Assembly (NCBI RefSeq): GCF_002127325.2
Contig: NC_035437.2
Span: 159,447,097-159,511,096, forward strand
DNA: 64,000 nucleotides
From: Helianthus annuus
Lineage: Eukaryota > Streptophyta > Magnoliopsida > Asterales > Asteraceae
Direction: 5' to 3'
The notes beneath the pieces were generated by a model. That model did not search any database, was not told where the DNA came from, and saw only the letters and a list, made by a program, of their open reading frames with translations. How positions within the stretch are numbered: the first letter of the stretch is position 1; each line of letters opens with the position of its first letter. This document shows, piece by piece, positions 39,954-51,933 of this stretch. Both the position numbers and the translations under genes were made by a program.

Positions 39954-41320
39954 TTATGATTGCTGGAGTTTCGTAACCAATAACTTGGAATTCGTTTTAG
40001 ACCAGTTGAAAAAACAATCGTCACCTAAGGAAATATGTTCAGCTTCAAGTATATCAGGCCATCCAACAACACCGTACCTATGGTTGATAAAATATGGAAA
40101 GAATTGTTAGTAATACAAATAAAAATAGGGTAAAAGATGTATTATAAATTTGATAATAAATTGATTGACAAACCTTATTTGACCATCAATATTGAGTGTA
40201 TGAAGATTCTTAACCCAAGTATTTCCTTTAATAACTTTGATCTTTACTTCAGACAACTCATTTAAACCACTTAAGTCAGTAATCAATTTCGGAAGAATCT
40301 ACATTTTGTAAAAACATTTAAAATATGAAAATATTATTAAATGAAAAACACTAAAAATTAATAAAAAACAAACTGAAAAAAATCATAGTATCATACCAAT
40401 TCATTAGTTACTTTCATGACAAAAAAAGGATAGTTATGATCGTCACTAACTTGTCGATAACCTTCCACATTGCTAATATGTTCATATTCTGGCTCAATCA
40501 AAGGAGTGTTGTTTAACAAAACTTGACGACCGTGTTTATTGAATATGGTAATATTAAAATGTTTCACGTCGTTTATTTTAAAACACAAAATATCACCAGG
40601 ATTTAACCTAAGATCTTCAATAAATTTAAACCAACCATCAGTAAAACAGTAATTTAGACCTATCTTTCTAATACGGACTTCCCATTTATGATTCTCCGAT
40701 ACGTTAAGTATAACCTTGTTATCCGGTAAAGGATAATCATAATGTTTAGAAAGAAAAGTATCTGGTAGAACCTGTAAAATTGAATTATTACAAATTGATG
40801 AGTATTATGTTTTCCATAAGTTGAGAAAAAAAAGTATAAACATATATAATAAATTTACGTACCATTGGAGTTTTTAAAGGATTTTGAATAATTTTACAAA
40901 ACGGTTTCCCCCACTCTTGATTTGGATCATGACAGAAGAGCTTGAACTTAAAAGTATGATTACCAAGATAGTTAAAAATAATAAAGAAATATCCATGGCC
41001 AAAGTAGTTTAAAACCTCAGACCATCCATCGGTAAAGTAGAATACATCTTCTATTAATTTGATAACAACACTCCATGAATGCGTTTCATCAAATTTAAGA
41101 GTAACTGTTGAGGATTGTAACTTATTCATCCATATAAATCGACTCATACTTATAGGTATTGCTTGAAAACCAAAAGAAGTAACGGAAATTTTATTTCAAA
41201 TAAAAGATAAAACAATACGAATGATTAGTTTAAAAACAAAAAATAATGAAAGTTATGCACCTGTTGAATTGAAAGCGGATCAAGTATAGTTATGATAAAA
41301 TACGGACCATGCCGATACAT
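39954..41320 (-). CDS. REM-like protein with three B3 DNA-binding domains (gene B3-1)
   Basis: Five exons: 41320-41261, 41165-40863, 40771-40397, 40298-40174 and 40077-39954. All introns are GT-AG. Lengths sum to 987 bases, an open frame of 328 aa plus stop. Domain 1 spans exons 1-2 (starts GPYFIITILDP, ends with FTDGWSEVL and FKFKLF). Domain 2 is in exon 3 (LPDTFLSKHYD, WEVRIRKIG, FTDGWFKFIEDLRLNPGD). Domain 3 is in exons 4-5 (VVGWPDILEAEHISLGDD). B3 domains bind DNA in plant transcription factors; REM types often bind with low specificity, so a nuclear DNA-binding role is likely. There are no stops or frameshifts. It ends only 327 bp from the Helitron terminus and diverges from gene B3-2. 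Confidence 0.85.
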
Positions 41321-41407
41321 TTTAATGCAAAGACGAAAATTCAGAGAGATCACTAACAATCAAATAGCACAAGAGCACATACAATGAAAGAAAAAACAAT
41401 GAGTATC

Positions 41408-41415
41408 TATTTATA
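41408..41415 (-). promoter_or_regulatory. TATA box of gene B3-1
   Basis: Minus-strand TATAAATA about 90 bases before the ATG at 41320, followed by a CT/AT leader. A well-placed plant core promoter. Confidence 0.55.
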
Positions 41416-41420
41416 AGAGA

Positions 41421-42265
41421 AAATTTCAACATTATAATTAAAAATACAATAGATTCAGAAGTTGTTGAAACTATTTATGTAAATTATTATTCAGCTTAAT
41501 CTTCCCAAAAAAATACACGAAATTAATGTAAATGGGTAATAAAAATCTAAGTTATTTTAATAATGTTGGTATTAATAAAAAAATTAACAGATTTATAAAA
41601 TCTGGTTACTAAATAGTAAATATCTATTTATGTATAATATTTAATTAAAAAATGACTGAAAAAAAACCTTAAAGTAATATAATATAAGAAACCGATATAT
41701 ACAAAATTAAAATATCAATATTTAAATATTAAATTTAAAAAACCTAATGCAATTATCATACATCAACTGACAACTGCTTGTATAGGCTTACCATCTTCAA
41801 TCAAAAGTCACAAGGATCAAGAAAGTTGCAAACGGCGGTGGAAGAAGAAAAATTGGTAAAGTTACTTTCCGACTTATTTTCCGATCATCTTTCCGGTAAT
41901 CTTCGCTTTGATTTACAAACTAATTATCCAATCAGTTGAACACCAAATTTCACTTTCAGTTATTTGACCGACTTGTTTCCGGCGATTATTTTAAAATTAC
42001 ACGTGAAATTAGTTCTTAGGTTTTGTCTGAAAATAAATGTTCTGTAGGTTATGTGTATACAAAAAATATTAGATTGCATTGCATGTCTTTCAAAGTTAAG
42101 AATTTCGTTTAATTAGATTATTTGGCTGATATTATGTAGATATTTTTTTTAAATTGAAAAAATCCTTCATGAACATTGTTATTTTGATGTTTGAATAGGT
42201 TATAACAAAAAAATTAGGCTTAAAATTGTTTTTTCTTGAATTATAATGTCTTTGTATGCGGCTAC
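41421..42265 (+). other. Divergent intergenic region and probable 5' leader of gene B3-2
   Basis: AT-rich to about 41750. Then a purine-rich stretch (about 41800-41855) ends in AAATTG|GTAAAG and is followed by a 'ccgacttattttccgatc' segment. A similar arrangement (AAATTAGTAAAG|GTAATT, then 'catctccgtcatc') precedes gene B3-3 at about 52910-52980. I read both as non-coding first exons followed by a leader intron. GCTAC at 42261-42265 is the LARD target copy. Confidence 0.45.
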
Positions 42266-43958
42266 TGATGTGCGTGAAGTGTGTTATATTTTTAGATATA
42301 TATTTAAGCCTTTTTTACACTTTTAGCCAAGTTTTAAATTTATAAAACACGATATTTACTAACACTAAACACACATATGGGCAAGTGCACCCATCGTGGA
42401 CGTAGTATAGTGTTGGTAAGATACCGAGGTCGTCCAAGGACACAAGAGCTTTTAATACCGGTTTATCCTCAACGTCTAATCAAATCAAAAGATTAGAAAA
42501 ATGATTTAAACTAAGAAAAATAAAAACTAACTAAATGCTGAAAAATAAAATAAAATAAAAACAGATAGACAAGATGAATCACTTGGATCCGACACGTGTA
42601 TTAGTATAACCTTTGATTATTTTCGCACTTTTGCACTTGTTTAAGAGATTATCTTAGTTATTGTAGTAGGCCCCTCTTTTGAAGGCGACGTTACCCTCAA
42701 CCCAGTAGTTTGAGTCAGCAAGGATACAATCCTAAAGGGTCGGATTATTGAAAGATAATGAATTAAGTTATTAATGCAAATTATGGTAGGCCCCGCTTTT
42801 GGCGGCGACGTTACCCTCGGCTAAGTAGTCTGAGTCAGCAGGGATACAGTCCTAAATAGCCGGGTTATAGTATTAATAGTAGTTAACTTATGAGGGGGTC
42901 AAAGAGTTTGCATCCCCGCCATCCAATACCTATGGGCATTGAAGGAGATCCTACTAAATTTGACCCAGGTCCCAAGCAGGACCTCTAAACGCTGAACAAG
43001 GGCAAGACCTTTACCAAGCCGTTCCCTTAACCCCCGACCAGGTAGCCAACATACCTCCATATAGACCGTGGAGATATGAATGGTGAAAATCTTTTATTTT
43101 ATATAGACAGTAAAATAATGCCAAGACACCACGGACAAACGATAAGGAAAGATCACCTTCAACATAAGTAACTAGTTATTAAAGTCATTAATACAAAACC
43201 AAATAAAAAGTGCAAAAGATTAAAAATAAAAAGTATTATACTAAACACTTGTCTTCACCAAGTGATGTAAGAGACTTAGGCAAACATGGCCTTGATTGTC
43301 AAGAACTCTTACGATCAATCTTGGATCCCGAGACGACTCACACACTCTACGATGGACAATGGATGATGGTGGTGGATGATGGTGTTATGGTGGTGATGGG
43401 TGGTGGATGAGGTGTGAGAGAGGTGGTGTGCCAAGGGATGAGGGAGAATGAAACCAAGCTCCTCTATTTATAGGCTGGACAGAACGCTGGACACGGCCCC
43501 GTGTCCGCTGGACACGGCCCCGTGCCCGTCTGACACTCTCTCTCTTCATTAATTGTAATTGCGAATTACAATTAATGCGCCTGCTGTACTTTCAACACGC
43601 CCCCGTGCCCGCTGGGCACGGCCCCGTGGTGAGCAATGGAAGCTTCTACTGGTTTGTCTTTTCTGCTGCTTCCTGGGCACGCCCCCGTGTTCGCTGGACA
43701 CGGGGCGTGTTCAGACTCTGTTTTCTTCTCTTTGTTTTGGGAGGTGCCGTTGAGGGTCCGGGCAGTCCACTTTTGTTCCTTTTCTTGTATTTATGGTAGA
43801 ATTAGTGGTCTTTTTGCTTCTTTTGTGATTTTGAGCTCATTTCATCCTGAAAATACAAAAGGAAGACAAAAACACTCTTTTTCCAACATTAGTACTTAAA
43901 AAGGGTTAGTTTTATGCCTTAATTGATGTGTTTTATATGTTGCATTTTACACACATCA
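42266..43958 (-). repeat. 3' LTR of the Tat/Athila-like LARD
   Basis: 1693 bp. It includes a minus-strand TATA (tatttata on plus at 43465-43472), a GATGGTGGT-type microsatellite (about 43350-43410), tandem 'taggcccc.cttttg.cggcgacgttaccctc' units (about 42667 and 42786) and three palindrome pairs. Confidence 0.92.
43465..43472 (-). promoter_or_regulatory. TATA box of the Tat/Athila-like LTR
   Basis: Minus-strand CTATAAATAGAGG. The copy at 49053-49060 lies in the 5' LTR and would start the genomic transcript. Confidence 0.6.
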
Positions 43959-43973
43959 AATACCCCCACACTT
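43959..43973 (-). other. Polypurine tract of the Tat/Athila-like LARD
   Basis: Minus-strand AGTGTGGGGGTATT directly before the 3' LTR, preceded by a 'gaggacaagcaaaag' motif often seen in this group. Confidence 0.8.
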
Positions 43974-45820
43974 GAACTTTTGCTTGTCCTCAAGCAAAAC
44001 TCTTTTAATGTGGCTTACACTCCCAAATGGAATAGGTAGAAGAGAAGTTTTTAGCTTGTCCTAGAGTGTCGGGAATCCAAGGTTTTTATAGGTTTTATTT
44101 TTATTTTATTTACAATCCTATTCGTTATGATTTATTTTGAACTTTTCATAAGATAAACTACTTATTTTGGTATAACATGCCTTATTAAAATTCCATTTAT
44201 ATACAAGTTCACATACCTCACGGGAGATCACTCAACACTCGGCCGAAGGTGTATATTTAAGTGAATCGCTCGAGAGCGGCACGGACTTACATTTTCCATA
44301 GGCTTGCCAAGCGATCAATCCTCCTCCTTTTTAACTTTTTACCTTTGTAAATATCAGGAGGACTTTTGGGGTGAAGGTTTGGGTTTAAAGGTGGGTGGTT
44401 GGTTAGTGGTTAGTAAAAAGGGCGAAAATCGTAACAAGTGTCGGTTTTCATAAAATACCTTATTTTTAGTGACATTTATTTTTGAAGTATTTCTCCAAAC
44501 AAGCTTTTGTAGCTTTTGTTTGTTTTTGACTTCATTATTCATATTTTTTTTTTTCGTCACGTAGAGGGTATGTTTATGAAAATCCGAGCTTGTTACTAAA
44601 ATAAGGGTGAAAAAAAAATGAAAAAGGTTTTTTGGTGGGTAAAAAAAATTGTTTTGGGGGTAATGAAATGAAAGGTTTAGGCTCAAAGGGGTTTTTTCTA
44701 GGGGGATTTTGGGTAGGTAAAAAAAAATGAAAAATAATGGTTTTGAAAGAAAAATAGTTAGTCCTAATGCCTCCATCATTTACTTACTTGGGTTTAAGTT
44801 GGTAAGGACCGGGAATGTATCGTTGTGGCAAGTTCTAGATTTGTAAAGACCGAGCGGCTATTCACACAAGAAACGAAAAATGAGCATTTAATCTAAATAT
44901 GTATATTTTTATGCTCAATAAAGGCTCAAAACTCACTTTTGTGGGAATGGGTTTTTAATGTGACCAAGCATATATAATCGAATTTTAGCTAGACTTGTTA
45001 TACCGTTTCATAATTTTCTTATGTTAGCTCTTTTTATCACGACGCTATCGGTTGTAAATTTGTAAAAATATAACCTTTTTAGAACTTGTTATTCCCAACT
45101 TAAACTAAGACAAGTAAATAAAAATAAAAAAATGAAAAAGTTTTTGAAAAAATTTGGGGTGTTTAGCGGTTCCAATAGAGTTTTGTGTAAGGCTTGTTTT
45201 AGGATTTTGCAAAATTTCAAGGTTTTAGCATCCCCCCCACACTTAAATTACACATTGTCCTCAATGTGTCCAAAAATAAAGTTTTTGGTTGATTAGAATG
45301 TGAAAAAGTGTGTTTAAAAACAAAGATTTGTGTTACTGGCACTCTGGACACGGCCCCGTGTTGACCGGGCACGGCCCCGTGGTCAAGTGCCAGTAACAAA
45401 AATTATAGAAGTGAAACAGAAGCCTGGACACGGGGGCGTGTCCGCTGAACACGGCCCGTGTCCAGTTACCTGAACTGGGTGATTTCCTGCAGGGGGCTCA
45501 GCACGGGGCCGTGTTGGTTGGGCACGGCCCGTGTGGAGCCTTCTGTTATGGAGATTTTTGTCGGTTTGTTCTGTTCTTCTGCATGGTTCCATTTTTCTCG
45601 TTCCCTTTTTCATCCATTACCACCACGAGTCCATAAATCATAAAAACCATCATAACATTGCTAATCATAAAGACATTACATAAAGATAAAAATTACATAG
45701 ATATTAAGCTTATGGAGTTCTAGCCCTATGTTTTATTTTAATTTAGCAAAATTTCCAAGAATCTACTGATCTTGGTTAGATAAGGCTTTGTAGAGCTCCA
45801 CTTTTTGGGCGCGGTTCTCC

Positions 45821-46264
45821 TCACATGTCGGCAAGCCACTCCTCTACCTCCCTTGGAAGGAGGAAGGAGGGCTTATTTGCATTTGTTTGAGGAGTTTCAA
45901 CTTCCGCCAGAACTTCTTGTGGGTTTTCCATAGGAGGTTCCGCGGGGATGTCTCCCCACCCGGTAGGGTTGTTAATACCGAGTGCCAGGTTCCAGTCTTG
46001 TTGTGGAAGAACTGGTTCCATAGGGGGTGCCACCAAAATGTTTAACCTTTGGTGCAAAAGGTTAATCTCTTGGAAGCTGCTTTCCAATCCCATTGTAAGA
46101 TCGTTAATACGGTCAATGAGGACCTCCTCCACGGATGTCATTTCGTCGAGAGCTTCCCTTAGCGCTATCACGTAGTGCACAAGTGTAGCTTCAACGGAGG
46201 GCCTCCTTCCCCTTCGGCTGTTTGAGGAATGCACGGATGATGTTTCGCTGTTTTCACTCGACAT
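45821..46264 (-). CDS. Hypothetical LARD-encoded protein, 147 aa
   Basis: An uninterrupted frame starting MSSENSETSS, with a Ser-rich N-terminus, a Leu/Glu heptad-like segment (about residues 30-75, perhaps a coiled coil) and an acidic-Pro tail. I do not recognise a family. Its length in an otherwise stop-rich interior and its sense orientation suggest a real or recently real gene, possibly a gag remnant. No promoter of its own is seen. Confidence 0.45.
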   Translation of the reverse strand: MSSENSETSSVHSSNSRRGRRPSVEATLVHYVIALREALDEMTSVEEVLIDRINDLTMGLESSFQEINLLHQRLNILVAPPMEPVLPQQDWNLALGINNPTGWGDIPAEPPMENPQEVLAEVETPQTNANKPSFLLPREVEEWLADM

Positions 46265-46893
46265 TCTACGAAAAATAAACCAGAAATAGTTTATAAGACG
46301 AAACAGCTTCTGGACACGGCCCCGTGCTCACTGAGCACGGCCCCGTGTTCATCTTTCTGCAGAATTTTGGAGCAAGGAACCTTGGTTTTTCAAGTTATTT
46401 TCTGAGTTTGTGCAAGCTTTTTGACAGTAAATAACTCTAAACAATGCTACATAACGTGTTTTTACCAAGATTCCATGACCAAAACTCCTTGTTTCCTACC
46501 ATAAAGATTGAAAATTCAAACTTTTCATGGTAGCTTTTGAAGAAAGATGAAGAAGAAGGAAATGTCTAAAAGAGGAAAGGACAAGATGGGTTGTTGGAAA
46601 CTTCTTTTAGACTTACCTAGGATTGTTTGAGAGAAGATTCCTTCAAATCTCTGTCCCCAAGTTGGTCCAAATGTGCAGGAATTTTGGCTGCATTTATAGA
46701 AAATGACAGCCTGCTGCACACGGCCCCGTGTCCGCTGGACACGGCCCCGTGTGCAGATGAAATTCTGACACAGTTTGTCCGTATTCTGACGTTCTGATCA
46801 GATAGGAATCTTTTGGTGGACACGGGGGCGTGTTGGCCGAGCACGGCCCCGTGTCGGAAAGCTGACTTATGAAGTTTTGTCTTTTCTAAGGAG

Positions 46894-47325
46894 TTAACTT
46901 TTATCGGGTGGCTCCTGACTTGTTGGAACAACCCCAAAGTGCCTAAGATACCTTAATTGTCCTATACTAAGGCGAGAACGCAAGAGGTTGTCGGTGAGGG
47001 TAATTCCTATTTTCATTCTAGGTGGACAAGTCCAACCCTTTTCCGGGCTCTCGTTAAAGAAGGTGTATGCCGAATCGCTCAGGTCTATGTATGCACCGAA
47101 CGAGGTCGATGGGGAGTCCTTCACGGCACAATCGGCACAGGGACGACTATCGTCCACGTCTTGTTTAGGAAGAAAGGTATTTTCGGGAGCAACGAGGTTG
47201 TCAGAATGCGGTTCCAACATTTCCTCATGGTCATCTTCTTGGGATGGATCTAAAAAATCCTTCCTAAGTTCTTTTGACCAATTTAGAAGTAGTTCTTCTA
47301 GTTGAAATAGCTCGTCAAGGAGCAT
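46894..47325 (-). CDS. Hypothetical LARD-encoded protein, 143 aa
   Basis: An open frame from MLLDELFQLEELL, acidic in the first half (DPSQEDDHEE), with a short C..C segment near residue 65 and a C-terminal basic stretch with LSIGQLRYLRHFG. Family unknown. It lies between the primer site and the 147-aa frame, the position of gag in a complete element. It may be a decayed gag. Confidence 0.4.
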   Translation of the reverse strand: MLLDELFQLEELLLNWSKELRKDFLDPSQEDDHEEMLEPHSDNLVAPENTFLPKQDVDDSRPCADCAVKDSPSTSFGAYIDLSDSAYTFFNESPEKGWTCPPRMKIGITLTDNLLRSRLSIGQLRYLRHFGVVPTSQEPPDKS

Positions 47326-47830
47326 TTCTCCTAGAATGTCTGGCTGGACGCATTCAAGGGAGAAATAATGTTTATTTTTTACTTTCGCCCCTCTTAAGGT
47401 TACAAGGAATTGGTGGGTCTATATAGTGTGGCCTATAAGTGAGGAAGAAACATTTTAATTCCTCATGTTCGCCTCCACATATTTGACACCACAAACCATA
47501 AGAGTGCCGAAAGTAAAAAGAATCATTATCACTCATGTTTGTATCAGAAATTACCAACCGCCGGGATCAAACGGTTCTGTTTTCAGTAACTAACTGAATC
47601 TTGGGCACGGGGGCGTGTTGAGTGGACACGGCCCCGTGTTCAGCCTACTGTCTGATAAAAAAAACAGGATTGCCAGTTCCAATGATTGGGCACGGGGCGT
47701 GTTCAGCGGGCACGGCCCCGTGCTGAGCTCTGCAGAAGCTGAAAAATCTAAAAAAAAAAATCCTAAAAATTAAAGAAAAATAAAAAGATGATTAGGCCGT
47801 TGATTCCTAACTTTCTTAAAATCCTTGTGT

Positions 47831-47847
47831 CCCCGGCAACGGCGCCA
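47831..47847 (-). other. Primer binding site, tRNA-Asp
   Basis: Minus-strand TGGCGCCGTTGCCGGGG, complementary to the 3' end of tRNA-Asp, six bases from the 5' LTR at 47854. It sets this element apart from the tRNA-Met chromoviruses. Confidence 0.88.
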
Positions 47848-47853
47848 AAAACT

Positions 47854-49546
47854 TGATGTGCGTGAAGTGTGTTATATTTTTAGATATATATTTAAGCCCT
47901 TTTTACACTTTTAGCCAAGTTTTAAATTTATAAAACACGATATTTACTAACACTAAACACACATATGGGCAAGTGCACCCATCGTGGACGTAGTATAGTG
48001 TTGGTAAGATACCGAGGTCGTCCAAGGACACAAGAGCTTTTAATACCGGTTTATCCTCAACGTCTAATCAAATCAAAAGATTAGAAAAATGATTTAAACT
48101 AAGAAAAATAAAAACTAACTAAATGCTGAAAAATAAAATAAAATAAAAACAGATAGACAAGATGAATCACTTGGATCCGACACGTGTATTAGTATAACCT
48201 TTGATTATTTTCGCACTTTTGCACTTGTTTAAGAGATTATCTTAGTTATTGTAGTAGGCCCCTCTTTTGAAGGCGACGTTACCCTCAACCCAGTAGTTTG
48301 AGTCAGCAAGGATACAATCCTAAAGGGTCGGATTATTGAAAGATAATGAATTAAGTTATTAATGCAAATTATGGTAGGCCCCGCTTTTGGCGGCGACGTT
48401 ACCCTCGGCTAAGTAGTCTGAGTCAGCAGGGATACAGTCCTAAATAGCCGGGTTATAGTATTAATAGTAGTTAACTTATGAGGGGGTCAAAGAGTTTGCA
48501 TCCCCGCCATCCAATACCTATGGGCATTGAAGGAGATCCTACTAAATTTGACCCAGGTCCCAAGCAGGACCTCTAAACGCTGAACAAGGGCAAGACCTTT
48601 ACCAAACCGTTCCCTTAACCCCCGACCAGGTAGCCAACATACCTCCATATAGACCGTGGAGATATGAATGGTGAAAATCTTTTATTTTATATAGACAGTA
48701 AAATAATGCCAAGACACCACGGACAAACGATAAGGAAAGATCACCTTCAACATAAGTAACTAGTTATTAAAGTCATTAATACAAAACCAAATAAAAAGTG
48801 CAAAAGATTAAAAATAAAAAGTATTATACTAAACACTTGTCTTCACCAAGTGATGTAAGAGACTTAGGCAAACATGGCCTTGATTGTCAAGAACTCTTAC
48901 GATCAATCTTGGATCCCGAGACGACTCACACACTCTACGATGGACAATGGATGATGGTGGTGGATGATGGTGTTATGGTGGTGATGGGTGGTGGATGAGG
49001 TGTGAGAGAGGTGGTGTGCCAAGGGATGAGGGAGAATGAAACCAAGCTCCTCTATTTATAGGCTGGACAGAACGCTGGACACGGCCCCGTGTCCGCTGGA
49101 CACGGCCCCGTGCCCGTCTGACACTCTCTCTCTTCATTAATTGTAATTGCGAATTACAATTAATGCGCCTGCTGTACTTTCAACACGCCCCCGTGCCCGC
49201 TGGGCACGGCCCCGTGGTGAGCAATGGAAGCTTCTACTGGTTTGTCTTTTCTGCTGCTTCCTGGGCACGCCCCCGTGTTCGCTGGACACGGGGCGTGTTC
49301 AGACTCTGTTTTCTTCTCTTTGTTTTGGGAGGTGCCGTTGAGGGTCCGGGCAGTCCACTTTTGTTCCTTTTCTTGTATTTATGGTAGAATTAGTGGTCTT
49401 TTTGCTTCTTTTGTGATTTTGAGCTCATTTCATCCTGAAAATACAAAAGGAAGACAAAAACACTCTTTTTCCAACATTAGTACTTAAAAAGGGTTAGTTT
49501 TATGCCTTAATTGATGTGTTTTATATGTTGCATTTTACACACATCA
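47854..49546 (-). repeat. 5' LTR of the Tat/Athila-like LARD
   Basis: 1693 bp, two differences from the other LTR noticed. Confidence 0.92.
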
Positions 49547-49960
49547 GCTACTCAAATTTTATAACTGAAATATGATATAGGTTTTTATAAAATTGATTGT
49601 TGTATATGTTATGTGTATATAATAAAGATTAGATTGTATTGTATGTATTTCAAATTATACAGTTTTGGTTAATAAAGTTATGTGGTTAATATATTTTGTG
49701 TATCTTTTTTTGAAGAAAAATATGTTTCTTTGAGTTAATATTGTTATTTGGATGATTGAATAGTTTATCATGATCACTAAAAATAAGAGTTATCTTGTTA
49801 TAAATTGATGAACAAAATATATGTTTTTTTTTAGTTGTAATCCAATACATTGATACGATAACAGTTAATTTGTTATTTTCATATGTATATTGTATATTGT
49901 ATTATTCAAGTTCAATAGTAAATGTTTGTAACAGTTATTGTTATGATACAGGTATATAAA

Positions 49961-51933
49961 ATGAGTTTATCATGTGTAGCTGTGTTAGATGATGATTCGT
50001 CGTTAAAAGTGGTATGCAACAAATGTTATAAAAAAGTATATATAAATTGTGTTACATATGATTTTTTGACATAAATTTATACACAGGTCCTGCCAACTGA
50101 TTTTGTTAAGACTGTGTATGGTCATTATTGGCAACGAAGAAAATTAGTGATACATCATGAAAGTCAAAAAACTTGGCCAGTTTCTTTAAGAAGTGTAAGC
50201 GGGGAATCGGTTATCACTGACGGATGGAGTGAAGTGGTAAGGGATCTTCAGTTGACAAAGCAAACGTTATTGCGCTTTAGGATAATCGAAGACAAAAATA
50301 TGCAAATGGATTGTTTCGTCGATAACATTTGTGGTGAATCCTTCATAACAGTAAACCGTTACGGCGTTTTAAAGATAATAGTAAGTATACTAATATGTAT
50401 GAATAACTTTTTTTATAGTTGAAAAAATAATGGTATACATATATAGTTAACAATAAAATACTACATAACTTTTCAGGTGATTCCAGAACCGTATGTCACA
50501 AAAAATTACTCTTATACGCCAGTCAACGATTCTTACAACATAACAGCAGCAGGTCACATTTGGAAAGTTGAGACGCACAAAATCAATGATATCTATGTTT
50601 TTACAAAAGGTTGTCCAAAGTTATTTGATGATCTTGTTATACAAGATGATGATATCCTACTGTTGATGAAGACGGACATGAACACATTTGAGTTAACAAT
50701 TTATCGTCGAGGAGTTGAGGTTGTTTTGACCAACAAAGAAGAAGGTGAAGATGATTCATTGCTGGAAATACCTAAAGACACATACTACAAAAACGTCCAG
50801 TTTGTAAGTATTTTGAACTACACTATAACGGGTTACTAATAAATATGAATTATTTATGTATGTTATTATATAACAGACATTTTGTGATGATGATGACTGC
50901 ATAGATGATACGCTTTCTGAGGTAATAAGTTTACGTTTATGTAGAATAAAATATATTACAGTCAGATTTTGTAATATTATTAATTATGATTATGATACAC
51001 AGAATGACGAAGGTAGTAACAAAGAGGATGTGAATACAAAAAACATTGCTGGAAAAGAAAAGTGGAAGGAAGAAAGTTCTACTTCAATGAGAGAAGAGAG
51101 AAACCAATCAACAAAAGATGATGTAATTATGTCAAACATAATAATAGATGATCTGTTTCATTAATATATGTAGACATATTTACTTAATACTCATTCCTTA
51201 TTGTTATTTATAATTAGTGTTTCTCTTAACAGGTTAAGAAGAACGGAAAACAGGTTGAGGAATATGGTAATGCGGACGACATTAATGAGCTGATATGTGG
51301 GACAGAACTTGAAATGCCAAAAGTCTCAACAGTTGGACAGAGAACTCGAAACCGGTTGGTAAGTATATGATATGATAACAACATTGATTTATCAGTATTT
51401 ATTATAAATTATGATGTTAGTCGGAATATAATGTATTTGTTATAAAATAAGGTAAACGAAAAGAGAAAGAGAAATGATAAGACTTTGAAGAAACCGGATG
51501 ATGAACGAAAAGTTGTTGGAAGGCTGAACATTGTTGAGGGAAGTGGTAAATATGATTTCACAACAAAAGGAGGAAACCGCATGGTATGTTATCTTTAACT
51601 TAGTCAATAGCAAACGGAAATAATATAACATGCATTAACAAAATTTACTTTTGACTTATGTTATTTATGCAGAGAATGCCTGTAAATGTTGTAAGATTTG
51701 CCGGGTTCAAAAATAAGGTGCATGAGTTAAAAGTAATAAACTTGAATGGAAAAACAATCACTATGAATCTTAGGCGACAGAAGAATGGAGATGATGTAAG
51801 GTTTGCAATCGAAGGTTGGCCGAAGTTCATGAAGGATAATGGACTTCGTTTGGGTGACAAATTGCATTTCACATTCCAAAGTGCAGGAAATGTGATGATC
51901 TTAACACATGTGGAAGGTGTTAATGCAGACTAA
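49961..51933 (+). CDS. REM-like protein with three B3-type domains (gene B3-2)
   Basis: Eight exons: 49961-50011, 50087-50380, 50477-50803, 50877-50921, 51003-51122, 51233-51358, 51452-51583 and 51673-51933. All have GT-AG borders and every exon is a multiple of three, giving 451 aa. Exon 2 is a B3 domain (LPTDFVKTVYGHYW, ITDGWSEVVRDLQL). Exon 3 is a weaker second one (HIWKVETHKINDIYVFTKGCPKLF). Exons 4-7 form an acidic then Lys-rich, probably disordered linker with basic patches (KRKRN) that may act as a nuclear signal. Exon 8 is a clear B3 (FAIEGWPKFMKDNGLRLGD). It is probably nuclear and DNA-binding. It is divergent from B3-1; the LARD lies between its likely leader exon and the ATG, yet the coding exons show no damage. 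Confidence 0.85.

Larger units (their letters stand above)
42266..49546 (-). mobile_element. Tat/Athila-like LARD with tRNA-Asp primer site
   Basis: Two 1693-bp LTRs (42266-43958 and 47854-49546) start TGATGTG and end ACACATCA. The 5-bp duplication GCTAC is at 42261-42265 and 49547-49551. The tRNA-Asp primer site (47831-47847) and the minus-strand purine tract next to 43958 show minus orientation. Two LTR differences were noticed (near 42310/47898 and 43017/48605): a recent insertion. The 3.9 kb interior has no pol, only two conserved-looking short frames. Many paired GC-rich palindromes are spread through it. Confidence 0.92.

Noticed and set aside
43559..43899. Short frames in the Tat/Athila-like LTR, repeated at 49147-49487
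   Set aside because: They run through the palindrome pairs of the LTR and lie opposite to the element's transcript.
44354..44779. 141-codon minus-strand frame in the LARD
   Set aside because: Phe/Pro/Lys-rich translation of homopolymer runs, with no conserved pattern.
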